Assembly: GCA_946811695.1 (NCBI GenBank) | Contig: OX328132.1 | Span: forward strand, 55,590,909 to 55,654,908 | Source of the DNA: Gonocerus acuteangulatus | Lineage: Eukaryota > Arthropoda > Insecta > Hemiptera > Coreidae | Length of the DNA: 64,000 nt | Direction of reading: 5' to 3' | In this document: positions 8,965-19,629 of the stretch, piece by piece | Layout of the letters: every line of letters starts with the position of its first letter | Numbering within the stretch: position 1 is the first letter of the stretch | The notes under the pieces: generated by a model | Seen by the model: the letters and a program-made list of their open reading frames with translations, nothing else | What the model was told of the DNA's origin: nothing | Databases searched by the model: none | Program-made: the position numbers and the translations under genes

Positions 8965-11219
8965 CCAATTGAATAAAAATTATGGCGAATAATAATATCG
9001 TATGTAATTTTGTCGGATATTAAATAAAAAATTAACTGCACAGATATTTGTTAAATAGTTTTTATTTTAGGTATGTATTATAGTAACTGTTTTAAAACTT
9101 TAACGTAAATCATTAATGTCTTGAATTTTAATGTTGCAAAATATTATATAATTTGATGTTGTAGTTTGCAAATTTAATTTAGTATCAGTAATTTAATATT
9201 GTTTTATTTTTATATGATTTTTGCTCATAAAGTTTTGCGTGCTTGAACACCTGGCTATATTAAACAACAGCCATAATTTAAGACTAATGAATAAAATTGT
9301 TATTTCGTTCTGGATAATGAATAGTATTTTCATTTATTATTCAGTCACTCACACACTTATTTATTATTGGATAAGAATCATTTATTGCATGAAAGTTGTT
9401 ATTAAATGATAATTATTTATTTATAAGAATATACATTTTTTTTTAACTGATTAAGTTAAAAAAACAATCAAATTTAATAATAACAATTTTATATTTGCTA
9501 ATATATATCACTAAAATTAATTATTGGTAATTCAAGGTTAATGATATCAAGTATGTATATCGAAAGGTTGGTAACTGATTAATTTGGTGTTTTTCTTTAT
9601 TCTGACCACATTTTTTCCTATACTGTATATCTAATTTTGAATAAATAGAAATAATAAATGAGGGATGAAAAATAATGAATTATTTATCGAATTAAATAAA
9701 AATCAATGAATTCTTATTCAATAAAAATAAGAAATATTGAATAATGAGACAATCCTGTTATTTATAGAATAAAAAAAGGTCAGTAGATTAATAACTCAAT
9801 TAATAAATAAAGTCTGGTAAGAAATGTATTGATTAATGCCCAACTCTGGATGGAAAAAACCCTGGATAGTTAAGTTACGTTTTGATGGAAGAAACATACG
9901 GCATGAATCACCCATCAACTGGGCGTTTAGCATATTTAACTTGTGCAGGAAGATAAACCATCCGTTACAAAAAATGTGCATTTTATACTATGTAGATCGT
10001 CTAACACGAATCGAAGAATATATATATATTTTTTAGGCCTCCTTCATGTTTCATAATTATCCTACACGTCCTGAGTTTTCCTGTGTATCTTTTTATCATA
10101 ATTAACGCAATATTTTAATTACTTATCTTATCCACATATTCCAACATACAAATATATTCCCTGGTATTATACATATTACATATACCACTCATCTATCTCA
10201 AGTAAGGCATTCGGCCGCATTTACTTCCTTGCAAGGAACCTCGGTAGATATCATTTCCAACTGATAAGGAATATGCGTAGTAAGAGAAATAAAAATCGAT
10301 CCATTATAATTTGGGGGTTAATCCAGGAAAAAAAATAAATCCCAACAAATATTTATATAAGGCTTAAACTATAAGCCTAAAAATATATGCATGTTTGAGT
10401 CCAATAATATTAATGCATGTTCCTATTTTGTTGTCAGCACCTGATGATGGCACATTTGTGTTGAAAGGCCCAGTGCAAAATAAAGAAATTTTGTGGGATG
10501 ACTGAATTTTGTGGGATGACTTAATTTTGTTTTACTTTCTGGAATAATATTCATATTCCCAACACTCCTGATTACATACCATACTTAAAGAGCCTTACTC
10601 TCCTACTAAAAGAAAATAAAACAAATGAATAAATAGAAAAGTAAATAAATAAAATAAGATAAGGCAACAAAAAATAATAAATATACATTCTTAAAAAATG
10701 CCAACCCCCACACAACATCTCGAATAAAAGGGAAATATCAGGCGCCACAAATCAAAGTAAACTGTCAGTATCCAACTTAGGCGAATGTGGGAATTACTTA
10801 ATCATCCTTCTCCCTTATTCTTAAGGAAGGCCCTATAAGGCAATAAAAAAACGCATCGGAATCCACGTATTTCACTGTTAAATATAATTTAAAACAAAAA
10901 CAATAAAAATAAGTAAAATGAACAGTATGATCGACGGAAACTAATCATTTCGAAGATTGAAGCTCCGATTTCTCCGAACGAAATCGCCCAATCGAAAATT
11001 ATGTCAGAACCGTTTTTCTAGGAATTTTAGTAAGATTTCAATTTGTACGATTTCTCTATCGTGTTCAAGATATTTAATAACATATACAAAAATCCTAAAA
11101 CTGCTTATGTCTGTTCTTTTCTTTTTTAAATAATTCCTTAAATCGAAATGTAAGAAAATATAAATATCTTTGGATGAATTTCAAGCATCTATAAAGATTC
11201 AGCTGAATCCATTGTACCC
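8965..11219. other. Gene-free AT-rich stretch
   Basis: Contains an 18-bp direct repeat (ATTTTGTGGGATGACT(G/T)A, about 10489-10530) and otherwise AT-rich sequence. A 66-residue frame at 9836-10036 has no recognisable features. Confidence 0.5.
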
Positions 11220-11500
11220 TATTACCGAAACTGAAAATTAGTTGGAAAACTAGCTTTATTCAGTTTTCTCTGAAACGGTTACAAATGTCGACTTCTAAAT
11301 GGTTTCATTCGTTTTCCTGGGCCAAACCTATGGATAGTGTGTCAAAGCTAAAATCCACGATTCTTTTCATGCAAATGTCGACAAACTCATAGCGTTCGGA
11401 GTCCGCTTCTTAACGAACTGAAACTTTCAAATCTGAGAAAGGATTTTTATACCGAATGTTATCAAAACCGTACCATTTTTGAGCCTGTTAGGCAAAATTG
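11220..11500 (-). mobile_element. Old HINE-1 body fragment
   Basis: On the minus strand it contains AAACGAATGAAACCATTT followed by GTAACCGTTTCAGAGAAAAC, matching the HINE-1 body (AAACGAATGAACCCATTTTC then TTTAACCGTTTTCGAGAAAA in copy a). Diverged; termini absent. Confidence 0.45.
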
Positions 11501-12054
11501 TTTAAATTCACTTTTTCCTTTAAATACCTTTTCTCTCTCAAAACTTAGTTTTTCGAAAAGCAAAAACCTTCTTTTTTTATGTTGGAAATCTCATGAAATA
11601 CAAAAAAATGAATGTTAGTGTGACCTAGTAAATATTAATTTTCTATTTCAATTATCCTAGCTTAGAGGTGCTTTCTGGCCCCTGAAAAGTTGTACGATTT
11701 GGATACATCCTGTTTTGAATGTCGATGCCTCAAATATAAGCTAAAGGCACCTATTTAAAATTACTCGTCACCATTTTATTATTAAACCAACAAGCTAATA
11801 GGAAAATTCCACCAATAGATGAAACAACAAAAGTAAAACACCTACTGCATGTTTAGCATATTAACGCGAACGGGAAATGAAACCGCCCATTAACACTCGA
11901 CTACGGGGAGTTTTCTCTCGAACGTGTTTTCGCCCATGGGGAAGTAGGTGTGAGAACCTAGCCAAGTGCTAGCAATAACGGTGACTGCTTCCCGCACAGT
12001 GAAATAACTGTGATTCAGTCACGGTTGTGAGAAGTTAGGCATCGGACTATTATA
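11501..12054. other. No gene recognised
   Basis: Mixed AT-rich sequence with somewhat higher GC content from 11.87 kb; no supported feature. Confidence 0.4.
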
Positions 12055-12081
12055 AAGAAGTGACGATCTGCACTTCTTTTA
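12055..12081. repeat. Perfect 9-bp-stem hairpin
   Basis: AAAGAAGTG-ACGATCTG-CACTTCTTT forms a 9-bp stem with an 8-nt loop just upstream of a HINE-1 5' end fragment. No known function is assigned. Confidence 0.5.
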
Positions 12082-12085
12082 GCAC

Positions 12086-12165
12086 ATTTAGCGTGATTCC
12101 TCCCTCCCTCCATAGGAAGGAAATCCGCTTATGAGGAAGACCTCGTGACGCAATCACGACACAAA
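12086..12165 (+). mobile_element. HINE-1 5' end fragment (copy h)
   Basis: ATTTAGCGTGATTCCTCCCT pairs with AGGAAGGAAATCCGC to form the family 5' hairpin, then GCTTATGAGG and CGTGACGCAATC. The (TA)n tract and body are missing. Confidence 0.6.
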
Positions 12166-12285
12166 AATCGTCATCGTTGGGGAAACTGAAATAAAATGTA
12201 TAAAAAAAAGTAATGGACCTACTGCGTGACGTACTTTTGATCTCTTGGCCTTTGATTGGTAAAAAGCGAGCACAAGGTAGGTTAA

Positions 12286-13026
12286 GGCCTCGGGTACGAT
12301 ACGAGCGAAGAGCGATGGGCGATAAGCTAAAAGCGTCAGAGCGACTTCGCTCACATTAATATTAAGCTGGAGAGCGACGTCGCTTGCAGTTTCCGGGCTG
12401 TCGCTCATCGCTCACCCCAGACATTAAAATGTTTCTCGTCGCTCACCCAGACATAAAAAAAAGGCTGCAGCCTAAACTAAATCTTGACCGATTTCAAAAC
12501 ATTTTTTTTACATGTATATGAAAGCTAATGAAATTTAGAACAACTTTGTCAATTTACGTTCATGTTTTTTGTTTCCCTTGTTTATTAAATAACGAGGAAA
12601 GATTTTTATAACCTTCCAATGCTTATAACCTTCTAGTTAACTTTCTAATAAATAATTTTAAAATATGAATACTAATAAAAGAGTAAATTGGATGATAGTG
12701 AATGTGAGCTTTTAATTTCGGAAGTGCAAGGTATGGAATGACAGAAACAGTGATTTTAAAAATACCATCATAACCAAGAACCTATGAAAAGAGGTTGGAA
12801 ATGCATTAAACTTGCAAGGTAAGATATTTTTATTAACTAAAAACTTAAAATATTATTTATTTTAGTTAATATTTTTATTAAATACGTATATTGGAGTATG
12901 TGATGGCGGAGACTTAATTACCGTCCAGCCGCTGTGTATCGCAGCCGGCTCCACTTTTCCGCTAAACGCTCAGTCGCTCTGTCGTTCTGTCGCTCATCGC
13001 TCATCGCTCGTATCGTACCCGAGGCC
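12286..13026 (+). mobile_element. PIF/Harbinger-type non-autonomous element, copy A
   Basis: The left end GGCCTCGGGTACGATACGAG and right end CTCGTATCGTACCCGAGGCC (to 13026) are perfect 20-bp inverted repeats, extended imperfectly by degenerate GCGAT/GCTC repeats. TAA flanks both sides (12283-12285, 13027-13029), fitting the 3-bp TWA duplication of PIF/Harbinger elements. Total length is 741 bp. The interior carries a MADF-like exon remnant (about 12681-12818). A second, right-truncated copy in the same orientation starts 955 bp downstream. The transposase is absent. Confidence 0.8.
12681..12818 (+). pseudogene. MADF-like exon remnant in Harbinger copy A
   Basis: Homologous to 14777-14925: encodes KSKLDDSECELLISEVQ and, in another frame, residues resembling the W-x5-H-x-D-[FY]-K-N region of MADF domains. 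It ends before a GTAAG splice-donor-like sequence. Harbinger elements usually encode a Myb/SANT or MADF-type protein next to the transposase, which explains its presence. The frame change between the two parts is shared with copy B, so it predates or accompanied amplification. Confidence 0.55.
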
Positions 13027-13142
13027 TAAAAAGACTTTGTCTAATATCAATGCCTTTACATTTATTGAGAACAATAAAGACAGACGTGGGACACCCAGAA
13101 CGCAGCACCGGTAGACAAAGACAAGCATTAGCTGGAATCAAA

Positions 13143-13153
13143 CCATAATTACT

Positions 13154-13220
<67 letters not shown>
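13143..13220. repeat. (CA)n-(TA)n compound microsatellite
   Basis: CA repeats at about 13155-13173 switch to TA repeats that run to about 13220. Confidence 0.9.
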
Positions 13221-13222
<2 letters not shown>

Positions 13223-13980
13223 ATCATTATAGATACAGATCAAACAGGAAATGGCGATGGAATTACCCCGATTCCTCGAAGAATGGCTTGATGCAAATAC
13301 TAGATGATGAAAAATCACTCCACGCCTCCACGAGCTCATGAATATAGGAATCAATTTTTTCCCATTTTTCCCATGGAAGCTGTAATTTTCCCTTGTGTTC
13401 ATTGTCATTCATTTCTCAATGCTCGTTCGACCATTAACCTTCGACGCTGGTATCAACTACGGGATTCTTCCAGGCATCTAATGAATTCAAGTGAAACCAA
13501 GCGATTATAAACACCAAGGAGAAAAAAATTGGCAAAAAGCCATCCCGCAGAAATCAGCAAAGCAACCGTTATAACTAACATAAGAAGTTATTCTTTATCA
13601 CATTCCGAATTAGCTATTTAGGCTGCAGACCTGGAAGAATTTTATATAATTTTGCTTAAACTGCATCAATCCTATCTACCAGACAGAAATTTCAGACTTA
13701 CAACGTCTACAGACGAACAACCAAAATTAACTACTGCAGACTTCAAAATCCAGCCATTAGAATTTTTTCACGAAGACCTTACGAGACAAGCTAAACATCA
13801 AATCACAAACTAATATCAAATTGACTAGACGAACCTGACAACCTGCAATAAACTGCGACATGTAAAGCGTCGCCAAATGGCTTTCCAGTAACAGACAAAA
13901 TAGAAAAGAAGAGACTGAAAGTATCCTAAGCGGAAATGACTTCCCGCCTTCTCAACGTTCGCTCTAGAAAAACACTATTA
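13221..13980. other. No gene recognised
   Basis: Less AT-biased unique-looking sequence between the two Harbinger copies. Short frames on both strands have no domain. Confidence 0.4.
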
Positions 13981-14544
13981 GGCCTCGGGTACGATACGAG
14001 AGATGAGCGATAAGCGATAAGCTTCAGAACGGCGTCACTCTCATTAATGTTAAGCTGGACTCCAGTAGGAATGAGGGAGAACGGGCTACAAAAGGCATGA
14101 GCGACAGGGTGGCGTTGCAGGTTCCAGCCTGTCGCTCATCGCTCAGCCCAGACATTAAATTTTTTTCGTCACTCCCCCAGATCTCATGTTTTGCTCGCTA
14201 CAAAAAAAAAGGCTACAGCCTCTAAATCTTATGCATTTTTTAAAAAATGAAAGCTAATAAATTTAGAACAACGTTGTCTAGTCAGATTTCTGTTCTTTGT
14301 TTCCCTTGTTTATAAAATTACTTGTAAAGAAGTTTCACGAAATTCTACAATTGAACATAAACTAACGTTTCATTTCTCATCTTACTTCATATCAGCACTG
14401 ATATTGTTGAAATTAAACATTCAAATCCTAATTAGACTTGTGAAAAATTAGACTGACACATATTCATAAAACGTAAATTTATCTTAATTCAACAATGATA
14501 TTAAATATTGCTCGCCATTCTCAGTTATCTTCAAGCTTTTATTT

Positions 14545-14758
14545 ATTAAATTTTAACTTCCATTTATTATTGACTACGAATTTTAGTACGGGTTATCTAT
14601 AGGTTACCACCCTTTTCTAGCCAGGATAAGGCTGATGCCTTTTCTTTTTTCTAACGAAAAGCCACCACCCCTAGTGGGAATCGAACCCACGACCCTTTGG
14701 CACGGAGTGTTAAGTGCTCACCCCTCAACGCTCACGGCCACCAGGCCTCCAAAAGTCA
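14545..14758 (-). mobile_element. SINE with tRNA-derived head and shared core
   Basis: Minus strand: a tRNA-like head with an A-box-like TGGCCGTGAGCG and perfect B box GGTTCGATTCC (about 14676-14686), then GGGGTGGTGGCTTTTCG. A spacer leads to the core AGAAAAGGGTGGTAACCTAT, then AGATAACCCGTAC and AATAATAAATGGAAGTTAAA, ending AATAAATAAAA. The core is the same as in the 5S-headed SINE at 490-695. The head resembles a tRNA with a long variable region (Ser/Leu-like), which is inference. It interrupts Harbinger copy B. Confidence 0.75.
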
Positions 14759-14776
14759 AGCCATTGACTAGTGAAC

Positions 14777-14925
14777 ATGGCAGAAAAGAGTAAATTGGAT
14801 GATAGTGAATGTGAGCTTTTAATTTCGGAAGTGCAAGGTATGGAATGACAGACACAGCGATTTTAAAAATACAATCTTAACCAAGATACTATGGGAAGAG
14901 GTTGGATTTACATTAAACTTGCAAA
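14777..14925 (+). pseudogene. MADF/Myb-like exon remnant in Harbinger copy B
   Basis: ATG at 14777 opens MAEKSKLDDSECELLISEVQ, which meets TGA after GME. One frame over it resumes WNDRHSDFKNTILTKILWEE and VGFTLNLQ, up to a GTAAG donor at 14926. MADF domains carry an opening L-I-x-x-V helix, a W-x4-H-x-D-[FY]-[KR]-N block and a W-x-E-[VI]-[GA] block, and these are seen in that order. The domain would bind DNA, probably at the transposon ends. A one-base shift plus missing residues between the halves makes it non-functional as read. Confidence 0.65.
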
Positions 14926-15094
14926 GTAAGATATTTTTATAAACAAAGCATTTAAAATATTAATTTTTTTAATTCATATTTTAATTTAAAAAGTATATTG
15001 GAGTAGACGATAACGGACAGTAAAGGAAATTACCGGCCAGCCACTCTGTATCGTAGCCGGCGCCACTCTGCTGTTCAGCGCTCTACACTTATTT

Positions 15095-15290
15095 CTACGA
15101 TTGACATCACCCCATCGAAAACTGCTTCAGAAAATTTTTTCTAGAGAAGTTTTCGAATGGTCACCTCCTACTTACCACGATTTCCTAACCGTTTTCGAGA
15201 TGTTTATGAAAATATAAGAGGATCCGAAAACTTTTCATAGCTATTAATAAAATATTTTCTAATATACTTATATATGGCAGGAGGCCAAAT
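15095..15290 (-). mobile_element. HINE-1 body fragment
   Basis: TCTACGATTGACATCACCCC to AAGTTTTCGAATGGTCACCT and ACTTACCACGATTTCC parallel 52430-52600 inside HINE-1 copy b in the same order and orientation. No termini. Confidence 0.6.
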
Positions 15291-15474
15291 TCGCACAAAA
15301 ACACTCACTCTCTTAACTATTCATCTATTTTGCTCTACATGTTTCGCGTTCCCATGACGCCTCTTCAGGAGCTGTTAAAATAACATTGTATAATTACAGC
15401 CTACACCACCGAGAACCTTCTGCAGGTAGGGCCACTAGACTGAATTTAACCTTCTAAATAAATTTATTTGGGTT

Positions 15475-15540
15475 GGGTTGGGTTGGGTTGGTAGTTTAAG
15501 GGCAGAAAACTGCTTGGTCATCTCCGCCCTTGTTGTGTTT
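15475..15540 (-). mobile_element. LINE-like 3' end with (ACCCA)n tail
   Basis: Minus strand: AAGGGCGGAGATGACCAAGC, AGTTTTCTGCCCTTAAAC, then ACCCAACCCA repeats. A second copy at 18048-18108 on the plus strand has the same end followed by CCATC-type repeats. A fixed 3' end followed by variable short tandem repeats is typical of non-LTR retrotransposon tails. Confidence 0.55.
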
Positions 15541-16319
15541 AATTGTGCAAGATTAATGTTAGGATGGAGAGTTAAATTGAAACATCTTAAATAATGGGTT
15601 TCTTCCCTTTGGAAGTAGGGAAGAACTGCGCTAGAGTTAGACGACTGAAATCAATATCTATCCAAGTAAGAAGTAGCTGGTTGCAGATCAATTCTAGTGT
15701 GTGTCGGAATGTTTGGTAGGAAAGAGTTGGGGTTCCCATCTGCCTGCAGAAACTCGGTGGCGAACAATTGATTGCCAAGAGAGAGTGCCGTTTGAAATGG
15801 GAGTAGTGAGCGAGAGAGAGAGTGAGGATGGTAGACGGGATGAAAGGGTAGGTTGAAAGTTTTGAAGGGGCTGTACACATTAGTGGAAGAGAGGAGTAAA
15901 GAGGTGGGGAAGAGGCGAGGTGGGGAAGAGGAGAAGGAGATAGTATTTGAAAAGACAATAAGTAGAGAGCTGCTGAGACAAGGTGTTAAGGCCCTGTTTC
16001 TTAATCGCGTTAGCCAATTATAGCCTAAGCAGTCCTTCCCCCCATCACCGCCCCGTCCCCCAATATTGCCTTAAAACCCAAATTTATTCCTACTGTTTAA
16101 TTATAAGGGCATATTGAAACTGGGAGCTGTTAGGGAGGGGAGCTTTCTCCCAGCAGCAATTATAGCTTGTTTCCAAAGACTACGCTCATTCCTTGGCTGC
16201 TCTTCTATGTCAACCTCATACAAATTTTACTCCTTCACCATTGAGAGGCTGGAGGAACCTAGCGGAGAGTCCAACATTCCGACGCTTCCCCAATTTGTTT
16301 TGGAGATAATGCCACGATA
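15541..16319. other. No gene recognised; strand-biased composition
   Basis: 15.78-15.96 kb is strongly purine-biased. A 123-codon minus-strand frame (15587-15958) lies here; its first part is Ser/Pro/Leu-rich from the pyrimidine-rich strand and its second part has no motif I recognise. It might be ORF sequence of the retroelement whose tail lies at 15475, which is speculative. Confidence 0.35.
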
Positions 16320-16370
16320 ACAGATAAGAAATCTGTATGAAACGCTTAGTGCGATAGAAACAACAATAAT

Positions 16371-16660
16371 AGCTTGTGTGGACGGCCTGGTCCAACCGTG
16401 CACATCCTCAACCATAGGCACGGCAGCCGGAGCTTAGATGGGCCCTAAAGTATAGATAGTAGCCTGCCCTAGTCTCTGCAGTGCGGCTGGTGGTTACCTG
16501 GCGGGCTCGGGGCATCGCGAGGGGGCTCCCATCCCTACCATCATACTTTCCCCAGATACTGGACAGCTTACAAATAAGTAAATAAAGATACTAGACATTC
16601 CATGTGTTCAAAGAATCCTAGGCGCTGATAACCTAGTCGTTGAGCGCTTATTTGAAAAAC
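16371..16660 (+). mobile_element. Retroelement 3' end (family C), second copy
   Basis: Same order as 1421-1885 inverted: CGGCTGGTGGTTACC, CGCGAGGGGGCTCCCAT, TACTTTCCCCAGATAC, CTGATAACCTAGTCGTTGAG, CGCTTATTTG, then an AAAAACAAAAACC tail. It lies within the satellite array and preserves the site that is interrupted by the 240-bp MITE in the other copy. Confidence 0.7.
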
Positions 16661-17010
16661 AAAAACCTATAATATCTAACAAGCCTGTATCAAACTCATA
16701 GTTTGACAAAACCACAAAAATAATAAAGAAATCTGTATGAACCGCTTAGTGCAATAAAAACCACAATAATAGTTAACAAGTCTGCATCAAACTCATAGTG
16801 TCAAAACCACAAAAACAGATAAGAAATCTGCATGAAACGCTTAGTACAATAAAAACCACAATAATAGCTAACAAGTCTACATCAAACTCATAGTGTCAAA
16901 ACCACAAAAACAGATAAGAAATTTGTATGAACCGCTTAGTACATTAAAACCCACAATAATAGCTAACAAGCCTGCATCAAACTCATAGTGAGACAAAAGC
17001 ACTATAATAG

Positions 17011-17200
17011 GTAAAAGGATCTTCCCAAGGTCTAGTCGCCTTTGATTATATGCGAGAGATGAAGTTCGAATCCCGCCTGCAGCAGAGATTTTTTTCATTT
17101 CAGGGCCTGTTGAGAAAATTCCCAGATCCACCATGGATGTAGCAAAGAAGTCTGTATTTTTGTGCCGGAAGCTGCACATACCCATGTGTATTTGTCATAC
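17011..17200 (+). mobile_element. SINE-A copy (tRNA-headed)
   Basis: Head GGATCTTCCCAAGGTCTAGT with B box AGTTCGAATCCCGCC, then the SINE-A-specific CTGCAGCAGAGATTTTTTTC and CATTTCAGGGCCTGTTG, AATTCCCAG and CACCATGGATGT. Related to 21599-21735, 47968-48050 and 57389-57510. Inserted in the dimeric satellite array. Confidence 0.7.
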
Positions 17201-17640
17201 CATCACAAAAAAGAATTAGCAATCTTTCTCATACTTATAGTGTAACAAAAGTCACAAAAATAGTTAAAAAGTAAATTTAATACACTTAGTGTGATAAACC
17301 ACAAAAATTTATATTCATATATTCATTTATATTCATCAAAATAGATAGTCTGTGTCATACTCTTTAGTTTGATAAAACCACAAATATATATTTTCATATA
17401 TTAAAATAGATAGTTGGTATAATATTATTTAGTGTGATGAAACCAAAAAAAAAAGTTGAATGCCTATATACTTTTACTATTCTTTTAGTCTGATAAAACC
17501 ACAAAAATCTTTAAAAGTTTGTCTTTATTTTTTATTCCCTTTCTGTGATAATTCTGCAGCGAACGATAGTCTGCTTGTTATCCACGATCTCTATGTGTGA
17601 TAAAACCACAAAAATGATTGTTTTCTTCTTCTAATATTTA

Positions 17641-18047
17641 TTTTAATATGATAAGCCATTTTATTATTTTTTATAACATATTTTAGAGCAAATCGCCATT
17701 GCAGAGGCACTCTTCAAGTAGATAAATAAAAATAAGATAAAGCATAGACATTCAACTTTTTTCTTTGTACACTCTATTTTTGTGTTAAAACCATGAAAAA
17801 AAAACTAAAAAAAAAAACTATACAAGAGGGGGAAAAATAAGTAAATATTAATATGGTTATGTAATCTATTATTTTTATTGATAGTGCTATACTGTATATT
17901 AGTATTAGTTTTAGTACAAATAGTAAGCAATGACATTAGTAAAATAGAATACAAGTTATCAAAATAACAGTTCATTGTCATGCACTGTCCTAAACACAAA
18001 ATTACAAACCCTTTCACGACATATACACGACTCTCTAACATTACACT
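17641..18047. other. AT-rich gene-free stretch
   Basis: Contains A-rich runs at about 17790-17820; no supported feature. Confidence 0.5.
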
Positions 18048-18108
18048 TCAGGGCGGTGAGGACCTAGACGTTTTCTGCCCTTAAACACCCAATCCATCCA
18101 TCCATAAA
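18048..18108 (+). mobile_element. LINE-like 3' end, second copy
   Basis: CAGGGCGGTGAGGACCTAGA, CGTTTTCTGCCCTTAAACAC, then CCAATCCATCCATCCAT. Same 3' end as 15475-15540 with a different tail repeat. Confidence 0.55.
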
Positions 18109-18117
18109 AATTCGATT

Positions 18118-18245
18118 AAAATAGTGAAAGAGACAGAGAGAAAGGCAGAAAGAAGGAGAATGAACGAGAGAGACAGGCAGAGAGAAGGCGAGTGAACGAG
18201 AGAGAGAGGGAAGAGCAGAGGAAGAGAGAGGTAGATAGAGTACAT
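18118..18245. repeat. GA-rich low-complexity tract
   Basis: Purine-rich imperfect repeats of GAGAGA/AGGCAGAGAGAAGG type with two copies of GTGAACGAGAGAGA / ATGAACGAGAGAGA. Confidence 0.8.
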
Positions 18246-18916
18246 AGCTCTCGGAAGCTGTACTGTTCATTGATTCAGAAGATTTGAACAAATTTAATAT
18301 AGCTGTAAAAATATTTAATATTTCTTATATCCATTGTATTATCCGCCAATTTATTCAGTCTTATTTACTATAAGCATATATTTAACAAAAAATGAATTCA
18401 AAAGTTTTTAAATAATGTTTGTTTTCTTGCAAACTAGATTCACAGTATTTTATATTTTATAATATTACATATACAAGATTAATTCCATTTTCTTTTAATG
18501 TAGGTACTTTAGAATAAAATATTCACGATATTTATTAAAATCACAATAGCGCCGAATAAATGGTTGATATCCTATCAGGTAATGTTGACTGCCCCCATGA
18601 AAAGTCACTGGCATTTAAACAACAATTTAAGATTCAAATATAAGCACGAAAACAGAGTATTCGCTGTAATAACTGTAAAGGCAATCGAACTTTGAAGTTT
18701 GAATGGGCAATATTGTAAAATAAAGCTCTAATAATTCAAGAACTCAGAACAAGACTGCTCTAGGAAACTACAAATATAATGAGTATTATTAAAAGGAGTA
18801 TATTCCTTTGGTTAATGGTTGCTCAGCACTAATGTGACATTCAGCTACTGCTAGCGTGAGTCAGTTTTAACACTCAATCAAATGTCAAATGTAATACACA
18901 ATAGGTCAGGGAATAG

Positions 18917-18976
<60 letters not shown>

Positions 18977-19023
18977 TATGAGGAAATTGTGTATACTCAA
19001 ACTAGATCTTTGTAAAAGTCAAT
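18246..19023. other. AT-rich stretch with (TA)n
   Basis: A (TA)n tract occupies 18918-18972. No other feature recognised. Confidence 0.5.
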
Positions 19024-19025
19024 GA

Positions 19026-19070
19026 TGGACGATTGGGCGTCTCCATCACCCTCGTTATTGAGGCTTGCAC
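19026..19070 (+). repeat. Dispersed repeat fragment shared with 43170 region
   Basis: ATTGGGCGTCTCCATCACCC, TCGTTATTGAGGCTT here and ATTGGGCGTCTCCTTCACCC, TCGTTACTGAGGCTT at about 43170-43205. Both copies lie 50-65 bp downstream of a (TA)n tract, so they are probably parts of one interspersed element. Confidence 0.65.
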
Positions 19071-19147
19071 CGACAACGAGCGTAGTTACTTCAAGACTTA
19101 TGTTATGTTTAGTAAAAAAGTACAGTAGTCATTAGCGGATGTCCCCC

Positions 19148-19170
19148 TTTCTCTATGGAAGGAGAAAGGA
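19148..19170. repeat. Small hairpin
   Basis: CCTTTCTC-TATGGAAG-GAGAAAGG forms an 8-bp stem, 66 bp before the left arm of the large inverted repeat. Confidence 0.55.
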
Positions 19171-19183
19171 ACGAACAGGTAAC

Positions 19184-19448
19184 GAATAATTTTCATCTGT
19201 GATGTATGCAGCGTTATTTGTGGAGTTCTCGATTTCGTAGAAGGTAGAAAAATAATGTCTCTCCACTGTTTTTCAAAGTATTTATTAGCAAACCTCACAC
19301 CTGTTCGGAGAGGCGGTTAGCAGTAATACCGGTGGAGTAATAGATGCACTGACGATGAGAACCATGTTCTCGAAAAGCTTTTGCTAATAAATACTTTGAA
19401 AAACAGTGGAGAGACATTATTTTTCTACCTTCTACGGAATAATTTTCA
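19184..19448. repeat. Perfect 56-bp inverted repeat bracketed by a 12-bp direct repeat
   Basis: 19236-19291 and 19381-19436 are exact reverse complements over 56 nt (57 counting the first A:T loop pair), separated by an 89-nt loop. GAATAATTTTCA lies at 19184-19195 and again at 19437-19448, directly after the right arm. Perfect identity in otherwise decayed DNA means a recent origin or constraint. A replication template switch is the simplest explanation. If transcribed, it would fold into a long hairpin RNA. It does not carry standard transposon termini. Confidence 0.9.
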
Positions 19449-19629
19449 GTTTTTATTGGAGCACATTTTATTTTCCAATTATAGGGGTTTTGACGATTTC
19501 TAAAATGAAAAAAAGTGTCAAACCACTTCTAGAGAATTTGAAGTATAATAAGGCATTAACGATGATAGGAGAGCTTGGGACAGAAACATTATTGGTAGAG
19601 TAACGTCGCTAGTAGATCTACTCAAAGAA

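Larger units (their letters stand above)
13981..15088 (+). mobile_element. PIF/Harbinger-type element, copy B, right end lost
   Basis: Starts with the same GGCCTCGGGTACGATACGAG terminus, preceded by TTA. It shares the interior of copy A (GCTCATCGCTCA, CCAGACATTAAA, GGCTACAGCC, the MADF-like exon and TATCGTAGCCGGCGCCAC), but stops near 15088 without the right terminal repeat. It is interrupted by a SINE at about 14545-14758. A degenerate GCGATAAGC subrepeat follows the terminus, as in copy A. Confidence 0.75.
16320..17640 (+). repeat. Dimeric satellite-like array, period about 95 bp, with insertions
   Basis: Two alternating monomers of 46-49 bp: TAAGAAATCTGTATGAA(C/A)CG with CTTAGTGCAATAAAAACCAC, and AACAAGTCTGCATCAAACTC with ATAGTGTCAAAACCACAAAA. 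The second monomer starts at 16679, 16775, 16870 and 16964, giving a dimer period of 94-96 bp. Beyond the SINE at 17011-17200 the array continues as diverged monomers keeping TTTAGTGTGATAAAACCACA. One monomer sits at 16320-16370, separated by the family C insertion. The centre is ordered and the edges decayed. Confidence 0.85.

Noticed and set aside
10430..10475. Hammerhead ribozyme core (CTGATGA, short stem, GAAA)
   Set aside because: After GAAA no stem III hairpin or cleavage-site triplet can be placed, so the match is probably chance.
15473..15493. Telomere-like (TTGGG)n repeat
   Set aside because: Only about four units, located exactly at the tail of a retroelement 3' end that has a different short repeat in its second copy.
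15587..15958. 123-codon minus-strand frame
   Set aside because: Its first half is a Ser/Pro/Leu translation of a pyrimidine-rich tract, and I see no recognised motif in the rest.
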